Assembly: GCA_016936115.1 (NCBI GenBank)
Contig: JAFGPQ010000212.1
Location: 1-40,158 of the forward strand
Length of the DNA: 40,158 bases
Source of the DNA: Spirochaetales bacterium
GTDB taxonomy: Bacteria; Spirochaetota; Spirochaetia; DSM-2461
Direction of reading: 5' to 3'
Numbering within the stretch: position 1 is the stretch's first letter; each line of letters starts with the position of its first letter. A program made the position numbers and the translations under genes. The notes beneath the pieces were generated by a model, which made no database searches, had not been told where the DNA came from, and was given only the letters and a program-made list of their open reading frames with translations. Positions 33,978 to 40,158 of the stretch are shown piece after piece.

Positions 33978-34868
33978 CTACATTACAAACCGGTATCTCA
34001 ACCGCCTCCCTTCCTTTTCCATCAGAGCCATAAAATCTCCCGTCCCGCTGAAAAGGGGAATCAGACCGGAATCGAAATCATTTTCCGAAAAAAATCTTTC
34101 CGGGGGAATTCCCAGACGAACCTTATCTTCCTGTTCCCTGTCCAGGATCAAAGTTCCGGAAAGGGGGAGCCGGTCTTTTACAGAGGCAAGCGAAAACAGT
34201 TCAGGAGAACCTCCTTCCGAGCTTCCAATTACATTTGCTTCATTCAGTGAGAACTGCCCCACCCGTGTTCGGCATAATTGTTCCAGCCGTGCCCGGCTTT
34301 CGCAGGCCAGGGCCAGATCCCGGGCCAGAGAGCGAATATAGGTTCCGCTTGAACAGGATACGCGCAGGGTCAGATCCGGTTCCTCCCAAGCCAGAACCTC
34401 CAGTTCATCGATGCGGACGGGGCGGCTCTTCATTTCAACCTGAACCCCCTGTCGGGCCAGCTTCCATGATCTTTTTCCATTGATATGGACAGCGGAATAA
34501 GCGGGAGGCACCTGATCCTGATCCCCCAGAAAACGGGGGAGAACTTCTTTTATAGTATCAAGGGAAGGAACATTCCCGACGGCAATAATTGCCCCTTCCG
34601 GATCCAGGGTATCCGTTTCTTCGCCGAAGCGTATAACCGCTTCATAGGTTTTATCCATACCGGTGAACAGAGGATTTAAACGTGTATATTTTCCCACCAG
34701 AACAATCATAAGTCCCGTGGCGAATTTATCGAGAGTACCCGTATGACCAACTTTCTTTGTGCCATACAGTCGTTTGACAGCCCCCAGGGATTGAAAGGAG
34801 GTTTGCCCGGCGGATTTGTTCAGCAACAGGATCCCTCGGGGAGCGGCATTTTCAGGAGGATTCCCCAT
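33978..34868 (-). CDS. truB: tRNA pseudouridine(55) synthase TruB
   Basis: A 296-residue enzyme that makes pseudouridine 55 in the T loop of tRNAs. 'GILLLNKSAGQTSF' and 'GHTGTLDKFATGLMIVLVG' with the catalytic Asp, and the 'SAVHINGKRSWKLAR' block are typical. The ATG at 34868 has an AAGGGAAGGG tract upstream; the ATG at 34883 is the alternative. Either start overlaps the end of rbfA. It is the last gene of the rimP-nusA-infB-rbfA-truB operon; no clear terminator follows. Confidence 0.95.
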   Translation of the reverse strand: MGNPPENAAPRGILLLNKSAGQTSFQSLGAVKRLYGTKKVGHTGTLDKFATGLMIVLVGKYTRLNPLFTGMDKTYEAVIRFGEETDTLDPEGAIIAVGNVPSLDTIKEVLPRFLGDQDQVPPAYSAVHINGKRSWKLARQGVQVEMKSRPVRIDELEVLAWEEPDLTLRVSCSSGTYIRSLARDLALACESRARLEQLCRTRVGQFSLNEANVIGSSEGGSPELFSLASVKDRLPLSGTLILDREQEDKVRLGIPPERFFSENDFDSGLIPLFSGTGDFMALMEKEGRRLRYRFVM

Positions 34869-35232
34869 CCCCTTCCCTTTCATGTGTCTGACTCAGTTCA
34901 TCCAGCTTTCGGCTGATTTCGAATCCCTCTTTCAGGGAAAGATCAGGATAGAATTTCAGCCGGGGGGTGGAACGCATCCGCAGTCCCCGACCGATGGTTT
35001 TCTGAATAAACCCGGCGGCACTGTTCAGGCCTGTCACGGCCCGCTTCAAAGCATCCTCGCTTTCAATGGAGGATACAAATATACGGGCGGTGGTGACATC
35101 CTTAGCAACTTCAACCCGGGTAATGGATATGAAAGTGGATACCCGGGGATCTTTGACTTCACCAGTTACGATCAACTGACTGACAAGATCCCGGATAAGA
35201 CTCTCCACCCTTTTACGGCGAACTTCATTCAT
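34852..35232 (-). CDS. rbfA: Ribosome-binding factor A
   Basis: A 126-residue KH-like protein that helps mature the 16S rRNA 5' end of free 30S subunits. 'RKRVESLIRDLVSQLI', 'DPRVSTFISITRVEVAKD' and 'RSTPRLKFYPD' are hallmark segments. It overlaps infB by eight bases and truB by 17 or more, so these genes are translationally coupled. A short acidic tail ends the protein. Confidence 0.95.
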   Translation of the reverse strand: MNEVRRKRVESLIRDLVSQLIVTGEVKDPRVSTFISITRVEVAKDVTTARIFVSSIESEDALKRAVTGLNSAAGFIQKTIGRGLRMRSTPRLKFYPDLSLKEGFEISRKLDELSQTHEREGDGESS

Positions 35233-37894
35233 TACTAGTGGCTTCTCCCAGCTTTCGGGCGACTTCCTTCATCTCAAATACTTCCAGTTCGTCACCGACC
35301 TGGATATCCTGGAACTTCTCGAGGGAGATACCACATTCGAAACCTTCCCGGACTTCCTTGGCGTCATCCTTGAACCGTTTAAGCTGATTGATATCGCCGG
35401 TATGAATCTCGATTCCTTCCCGTATCAGGTGGATTTTGCTCTTTCTCGTGACAATACCGGAAGTGACCATACAGCCGGCGACCAGACCGATCTTGGGCAC
35501 CTTGAATACTTCCCGAACTTCTACGCGGCCGATGACCTCTTCGGTGAGCTCCGGCGCCAGCATGCCTTCCATGGCGTCCCGGATGTCCTGTTCCGCATCG
35601 TAAATGATATTGTACTTGCGGATTTCCACTTTCTCCTGCTCCGCCACGGCCTGTGCCTTGGCGGTGGGGCGGACATGGAATCCGATAATAATCGCGTTGG
35701 AAGCCGCAGCCAGAGTAACGTCGTTTTCAATAATGGCACCGGCAGCCGCATGGATACAGACAAGGCGGATTTCCGGAGTGGACAGTTTTTCCAGGGTGGC
35801 TTTGAGAGCCTCCACGGAACCGTGTACGTCACCCTTGATGATAACCTTGAGCTCCTGCACTTCCCCGTCCTGAATGGAGTCGTAAAGATTGTCCAGAGTA
35901 ATCTTCTTGACATTCTTCGCTTCTTCCACCTTCTTCAGTTCCTGACGCTTCTGAGAATAGGATTTCGCTTCCTTGTCATTCACGGTCACCTGGAAGGGAT
36001 CCCCCGAATCGGGCACTCCGGTGATACCGATGATCTCAACCGGCGTGGAAGGAGTTGCCTCCTCGACTCGCTGACCGTGATCGTCGAACATGGCTCTGAC
36101 CTTACCGGAGAAAATACCGGCCACAAAGGAATCGCCCACCTTGAGGACTCCCCTTTCGATCAGCACGGTGGAAACGGTACCCCGCCCCTGGTCAACACGG
36201 GACTCAATGACCTTACCTTCGGCGCGGCAGTCCCAGTTGGCTCTGAGATTCAGCATTTCCGCTTCGAGAAGAACCGTATCGAGCAGTTCGTCGATACCCT
36301 CCCGCTTGAGAGCGGAGATATAACAGAACTGGTTGCTTCCGCCCCAGTCCTCGGAGAGGATTCCGTATTCGGAAAGCTGCTGCTTCACTTTCTCCGGATT
36401 GGCGTCGGGCAGATCCATCTTGTTTACCGCAACGATAATGGGAACACCCGCTTCCTTCGCGTGGTTGATTGCTTCCCGGGTCTGGGGCATCACACCGTCG
36501 TTAGCGGCTACCACCAGGATAACAATATCCGTAATCTGGGCACCCCGGGCTCTCATCAGGGTAAACGCGGCATGGCCGGGAGTATCCAGAAAGGTCAATT
36601 CGCCCCGGCTCGTGTGAACCTTATAGGCTCCGATATGCTGGGTGATTCCGCCGAACTCGCCGGCAACGACATTGGTAGTTCTGATTGCATCGAGAAGTTT
36701 CGTTTTACCATGGTCGACATGCCCCATGACCGTAACGATGGGGGGTCTGGCCTGCAGATCCTCATCCCGGTCCTCTTCCATTTCGATAATGGTTTCTTCG
36801 TAGAGGGAGACAAGGTTAACCTTACAGCCGTATTCGTCGGCAAGTATGGTGGCGGTTTCCGCATCGATCTGCTGGTTGATAGTTACCATCATACCCATTC
36901 CCATCAGTTTAGAAATGAGATCGGATGCTTTGAGATTCAGTTTTCTGGCCAGCTCGGATACGGTGATGACTTCCATCATATCAATCTCTTTGGGTACGGG
37001 ATTGGTCTGATTGATCGTCTTCTTTTTATACTGAAGTATCTTTTCGGAGGATTCGTCCTTCTTCTTATGATAGTCTTTCTTTTTAGACTTGAAGAACTTC
37101 TTTGATCCGGTCTTCCCCTGATTCTCAGGAATCGGCGCAGGGGCATTCCCCCCGCCGCTGCGGCCGAAGTTCCCCCCGGAGGGACGGGAGTTGAAACCGC
37201 CGGGACGGTTATTATTGTAACCTCCGCCGGGACGGTTATTGTTATAACCTCCCCCTGGGCGATTATTATTGAATCCTCCGCCGGGGCGGTTATTGTTATA
37301 GCCTCCACCGGGACGGTTGTTATTGTAACCTCCGCCGGGACGATTATTGTTATAGCCACCGGCGGGACGATTGTTATTATATCCCCCGCCGCTGTTGCCG
37401 TTGTAACCGCCCTGACGATTATTGTTGTATCCGCCCACACGTCCGGCAGATCTTTCCCGGTTGTATCCGCCTACGCGGCCGGCTGATCTTTCACGGGGTG
37501 CGCCGCCTACGCGGCCTGCTGACCGGGGACCATTGAGGTTACCGTCGGAACGTTTTCTATCGGAAGAACCCGTACGGGCTTCCCTGCTTCTTGAGGTATA
37601 GGTAGGGGATGATCCGGATGAAGATTTCTCATTCGAAGAGGTCCCTTTGGAATCGCCCTCCGTGGAAGAAGAGCTCTTTCGCGCTTCATTCTCTTTGGGA
37701 GGATTTTCTCTTTTAGGCTCATTCTCACTCTCCGTATCATGGGATACGGTGCGGGGCGTTTTCTTAACAACCACCTTCTTTTTGACAACAACGACCTTTT
37801 TCTTTTCCCGGGGAGCTTCCTGAGCCTCCGGTTTCTGATGCTGATGCTTGATTAAAGTTACTTTTGTTTTTTTCTTATCCTGATCTTCTGACAT
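35225..37894 (-). CDS. infB: Translation initiation factor IF-2 with a repetitive N-terminus
   Basis: An 889-residue GTPase that brings initiator tRNA to the 30S subunit. The G domain has '[17 protein letters not shown]', '[17 protein letters not shown]' and '[10 protein letters not shown]', followed by the usual C-terminal domains. The N-terminal third is unusual: lysine/valine-rich ('[15 protein letters not shown]'), then Ser/Glu-rich, then three copies of RSAGRVGG and about eight copies of GGYNNNRPG. After that comes a lysine-rich stretch and the standard IF-2 N-domain ('[20 protein letters not shown]'). It overlaps rbfA by eight bases and lies 48 bases after nusA. Confidence 0.96.
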   Translation of the reverse strand: MSEDQDKKKTKVTLIKHQHQKPEAQEAPREKKKVVVVKKKVVVKKTPRTVSHDTESENEPKRENPPKENEARKSSSSTEGDSKGTSSNEKSSSGSSPTYTSRSREARTGSSDRKRSDGNLNGPRSAGRVGGAPRERSAGRVGGYNRERSAGRVGGYNNNRQGGYNGNSGGGYNNNRPAGGYNNNRPGGGYNNNRPGGGYNNNRPGGGFNNNRPGGGYNNNRPGGGYNNNRPGGFNSRPSGGNFGRSGGGNAPAPIPENQGKTGSKKFFKSKKKDYHKKKDESSEKILQYKKKTINQTNPVPKEIDMMEVITVSELARKLNLKASDLISKLMGMGMMVTINQQIDAETATILADEYGCKVNLVSLYEETIIEMEEDRDEDLQARPPIVTVMGHVDHGKTKLLDAIRTTNVVAGEFGGITQHIGAYKVHTSRGELTFLDTPGHAAFTLMRARGAQITDIVILVVAANDGVMPQTREAINHAKEAGVPIIVAVNKMDLPDANPEKVKQQLSEYGILSEDWGGSNQFCYISALKREGIDELLDTVLLEAEMLNLRANWDCRAEGKVIESRVDQGRGTVSTVLIERGVLKVGDSFVAGIFSGKVRAMFDDHGQRVEEATPSTPVEIIGITGVPDSGDPFQVTVNDKEAKSYSQKRQELKKVEEAKNVKKITLDNLYDSIQDGEVQELKVIIKGDVHGSVEALKATLEKLSTPEIRLVCIHAAAGAIIENDVTLAAASNAIIIGFHVRPTAKAQAVAEQEKVEIRKYNIIYDAEQDIRDAMEGMLAPELTEEVIGRVEVREVFKVPKIGLVAGCMVTSGIVTRKSKIHLIREGIEIHTGDINQLKRFKDDAKEVREGFECGISLEKFQDIQVGDELEVFEMKEVARKLGEATSNE
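37195..37525 (-). repeat. Tandem repeats encoding GGYNNNRPG and RSAGRVGG units in infB
   Basis: About eight in-frame units of roughly 27-30 bases encode variants of GGYNNNRPG (37195-37440), preceded by three units encoding RSAGRVGG (37435-37525). Synonymous differences between units show that the protein repeat is kept while the DNA has drifted. Confidence 0.9.
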
Positions 37895-37942
37895 AATCCC
37901 CTAAGTTCGAGGCCGGTTTCCGTTTCGTTATCCTAAACGAAC

Positions 37943-39439
37943 CTATTCCTCATCATCTCCCTCATTATTAGAATTTTCATCTTCTTCTTCATCGTCTTCT
38001 ATCTCAAAACTCAGCCCCACACCGCAGTTGGGACAGGTCTCCATATCCAGCGATATGGGCGCACCGCATTCGGGACACTCATATTCTTCATCCTCACCCT
38101 CTTCAAAGGCTTCCTCTTCATAACCGGACTGTTCCTCAACAATTTCCACCGTATCCTCTATGACATTGCGGATTTCGGAAATATCCTCGTCTGTAATACC
38201 GGGCAGATTGGCGAGCTCTTCCATTTCCATGCCGACCAGGGCTTCGATAAGCTCGATCCCGTTCTCGACAAGAAGAGAAGCGACACGCTCGGAAAGTCCG
38301 GGAAGTTCGGTAATGCGGGTAATTTCCTCACCCTCTGCTTCCATATCCTCAAAGAGGGAAGAGGCCTCACGGCTGATCTCCTGGGAGTACTCCATCTCGG
38401 AGAACTGCTCCTCGGTTTTCACATCGATATTCCAGTCAGCCAGCCGGTTCGCCAGCCGGACATTCAGCCCCTGCTTACCAATAGCCAGAGAGAGTTGATC
38501 ATCGGGCACGATGGCCAGAGCCTGCCGTTTACCCCCATTCAGAACAATCACATCCTGAACCCTGGCAGGAGACAGGGCGTTCTTGATAAAGACTACCGGC
38601 TCCGGGTCGTAGCGGAGAATATCGATCTTCTCCCCTTCCAGCTCACGGACAATAGACTGAATTCTCACACCCTTCAAACCGACACAGGCGCCGATGGGAT
38701 CAACCTCATCACGGGTAGAAAATACGGCAATCTTTGTCCTGTAGCCGGGCTCACGGACAATTTTATGAATCTCCACGGTATTATCGTAGATTTCGGGAAC
38801 TTCCAGTTCAAAAAGACAGCGGACAAATTCCGTATGGGTACGGGAAAGAACGATCTGAAGACCGCTCTGGGTTTTGTTAACCTCAAAAATGTAGGCCTTG
38901 ATACGATCGCCCTGGCTGTACTCTTCCCGGGGGGACTGATATTTACGGGGCAGAATCCCCTCGGTCTTCCCAAGATCGACGAAGATATTACCGTTCTTCT
39001 CCCTCTGGTAATATCCGATTATCATCTCTCCTTCCTTGTCCTTGAACTCGGAATAGAGGGTATCTTTCTGGATTTCACGCAGATTCTGCCGGGCTTTCTG
39101 CTTGGCGCTCTGAACGGCGACCCTGTCAAATTCGCTGGCATCAATCTCGATCAGAAGCTCATCACCCAGTTCACACTCGGGGCTTAGCTCCAGAGCCTCT
39201 TCAAGAATGATTTCAGAGACCGGATCATAGTAATCATCCTCATCGACAATTCTCTTCTTGGCATAAATAGATACACCGGTATTTTCCAGATCGAATTTTA
39301 CAACCGCATTCTCATCGGTACCGAATTTCCTCTTATAGGCAGCCAGCAGGAATTCCTCAACGGTTTTCAATACAAGTTCTTCAGATATCCCCCGTTCTTC
39401 TTCCAATCCCCTGATGGCATCTGCAAAATCAGAAATCAT
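37943..39439 (-). CDS. nusA: Transcription factor NusA with a C-terminal zinc ribbon and acidic tail
   Basis: A 498-residue transcription elongation/termination factor. It has the N-terminal RNA-polymerase-binding domain ('LEEERGISEELVLKTVEEF'), an S1 domain ('GEMIIGYYQREKNGNIFVDL'), two KH domains ('DPIGACVGLKGVRIQSIVRE' and 'LSLAIGKQGLNVRLA'), and a helix-hairpin-helix repeat ('ITELPGLSERVASLLVENG', 'LANLPGITDEDISEI'). After this comes an added zinc ribbon, with Cys 455, 458, 469 and 472 (CPxCG...CPNCG), then a tail of nearly all Asp/Glu/Asn. The ATG overlaps the rimP stop (ATGA). Confidence 0.96.
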   Translation of the reverse strand: MISDFADAIRGLEEERGISEELVLKTVEEFLLAAYKRKFGTDENAVVKFDLENTGVSIYAKKRIVDEDDYYDPVSEIILEEALELSPECELGDELLIEIDASEFDRVAVQSAKQKARQNLREIQKDTLYSEFKDKEGEMIIGYYQREKNGNIFVDLGKTEGILPRKYQSPREEYSQGDRIKAYIFEVNKTQSGLQIVLSRTHTEFVRCLFELEVPEIYDNTVEIHKIVREPGYRTKIAVFSTRDEVDPIGACVGLKGVRIQSIVRELEGEKIDILRYDPEPVVFIKNALSPARVQDVIVLNGGKRQALAIVPDDQLSLAIGKQGLNVRLANRLADWNIDVKTEEQFSEMEYSQEISREASSLFEDMEAEGEEITRITELPGLSERVASLLVENGIELIEALVGMEMEELANLPGITDEDISEIRNVIEDTVEIVEEQSGYEEEAFEEGEDEEYECPECGAPISLDMETCPNCGVGLSFEIEDDEEEDENSNNEGDDEE

Positions 39440-39891
39440 TTCCGGCTCTCTCTTTCATAATCAAATTTCCCCTTTTTTATTGAATTAAAGGCTATTTTCA
39501 TTTTCTCTCCCTCCGGGAGATCCAGTGTAACGCTGTCATCATCCGCATCGGAGATAATCCCCCGATGCCACTCACTCTGATCCTCAACCAGAATCTTCAC
39601 GGCTCGCCCCCGGAACGCCCGGTATTCCCTTTCGGATTTGAACTTTCGGTTTAATCCGGGCGAACTCACTTCGACATAAAGATCGGCGGGGGCCATGGCC
39701 ACTTCCAATCGGGGGGCAAGGGCTCTGTGCACTTCGGTGCAGTCATCGATGGAAATGCCGTCCCGCTTATATATAACAATATGCAGAGTCACTTTCCCCC
39801 GGCTGTTGGACTGACTCAACTCAACAAGAGAGACACCCATCTTATCGAGGAGAGGTAGAATCTCTTGTTTTTCCACTTCTTTAAGGGTCAT
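39436..39891 (-). CDS. rimP: Ribosome maturation factor RimP
   Basis: A 151-residue protein needed for 30S subunit assembly. 'GKVTLHIVIYKRDGISIDDC' and 'TEVHRALAPRLEV', then 'DLYVEVSSPGLNRKF', are the family signatures, followed by the Sm-like C-terminal domain. CAGGAG precedes the ATG at 39891. It heads the operon and overlaps nusA by four bases. Confidence 0.95.
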   Translation of the reverse strand: MTLKEVEKQEILPLLDKMGVSLVELSQSNSRGKVTLHIVIYKRDGISIDDCTEVHRALAPRLEVAMAPADLYVEVSSPGLNRKFKSEREYRAFRGRAVKILVEDQSEWHRGIISDADDDSVTLDLPEGEKMKIAFNSIKKGKFDYERESRK

Positions 39892-39929
39892 AACACTCCT
39901 GAAAACGATTACCTGTAATGGCTCAGCAC

Positions 39930-39958
39930 AAAAAAAAGAGCCTTTTGCAGGGCTCTTT
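39930..39958 (-). terminator. Terminator-like hairpin in the rimP leader (possible attenuator)
   Basis: On the minus strand an eight-base stem (AAAGAGCC with GGCTCTTT, 39951-39958 and 39935-39942) with an eight-base loop is followed by an eight-T run (39930-39937). It lies about 40 bases upstream of rimP and downstream of the promoter at 39986-40014. It could therefore act as an attenuator as well as a stop for the gene further upstream. Confidence 0.7.
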
Positions 39959-39985
39959 CTCTCCGTTGCTAGTAAATGTTAAGTC

Positions 39986-40014
39986 ATATTATATCAAATA
40001 AAAAAATATGTCAA
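39986..40014 (-). promoter_or_regulatory. Promoter of the rimP-nusA-infB operon
   Basis: A perfect TTGACA (40009-40014) is followed by TATAAT (39988-39993) at 15-base spacing, or TAATAT (39986-39991) at 17. The region is AT-rich. Transcription would begin near 39979, before the terminator-like hairpin. Confidence 0.65.
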
Positions 40015-40047
40015 GAGAAAGACAACCATCAGGATCGGTCCTGTTTT

Positions 40048-40158
40048 TTAATGAAATTCGTAGTACTGAATCATATCAAAGGTTACCAGTTTTACCCCTT
40101 CCATTTTCTTCTTCTTAAAGTCGGAGAACTGTATCAGATAATCGTTCAGCACCATCAC
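40048..40158 (-). CDS. C-terminal end of an unidentified protein (runs off right edge)
   Basis: The last 36 residues and TAA stop of a minus-strand gene. Visible residues include 'VMVLNDYLIQFSDFKKKKM' and the end 'VTFDMIQYYEFH', a soluble mixed sequence. The terminator-like hairpin at 39930-39958 would also serve this gene. Too little is present to identify it. Confidence 0.6.
   Translation of the reverse strand: MMVLNDYLIQFSDFKKKKMEGVKLVTFDMIQYYEFH

Noticed and set aside
35402-37105. 567-codon open frame on the plus strand opposite infB
   Set aside because: It is fully antisense to a certain gene and its product has no recognisable domain. Such frames arise from codon bias in this genome; similar shadows lie opposite pnp, gltA and the DUF1343 gene.
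37195-37525. Array of short repeats resembling a CRISPR at first sight
   Set aside because: Units are contiguous, in frame, without unique spacers, and encode a peptide repeat in infB.

Overview
The window reads as a chromosomal segment of a double-membrane bacterium, most likely a spirochaete of the order Spirochaetales. This is inferred from gene content and protein character, not from a database search. The signs are an LPS-export type LptF/LptG pair, many signal-peptide and lipobox proteins, a pyrophosphate-type phosphofructokinase, and a G/N/R-rich IF-2 amino terminus. Coding density is very high, with many 1-30 base overlaps. There are no tRNA or rRNA genes, insertion sequences or CRISPR arrays that I can support.

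Left part (1-4375). A minus-strand group holds an HAD phosphatase, an RNHCP-domain protein and the start of rsgA, which runs off the left edge. A small secreted protein follows on the plus strand. From 2058 to 4189 lies a decayed signalling locus. It contains a membrane hybrid histidine kinase that has lost its kinase core and carries frameshifts, and a receiver-GGDEF regulator with stop codons, one of them inside the GGDEF motif.

Plus-strand operon (4314-8451). A clear promoter and a perfect inverted repeat precede four tightly packed genes: a ROK/XylR-type regulator, a PPi-type phosphofructokinase, a PIG-L deacetylase and an AgaS/GlmS-like SIS protein. Together they look like a non-canonical amino-sugar catabolic unit.

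Minus-strand run (8452-18047). An Rrf2-type regulator heads cysK and metY (sulfur assimilation). These are followed with short gaps by trmB, citrate synthase, a NamZ/DUF1343 protein, a lipoprotein, hisH, hisF, an unknown 78-residue protein and a lipid kinase. On the plus strand (18280-20613) are an RRM protein, a P-loop protein with an Asp23/Gls24-like tail, and a secreted TPR protein with what looks like a dead peptidase domain.

Right part (20594-40158), all minus strand. First come the poly(A) polymerase pcnB, a B12-binding radical SAM protein and a HEAT-repeat exported protein. Next are murJ, tgt, lptG, lptF, a beta-propeller lipoprotein and dut. Then comes rpsO-pnp with its own promoter and terminator, and finally the transcription/translation operon rimP-nusA-infB-rbfA-truB. 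That operon starts from a strong promoter, followed by a terminator-like hairpin in its leader that may be an attenuator. NusA carries an extra zinc ribbon and acidic tail, and IF-2 carries tandem repeats.
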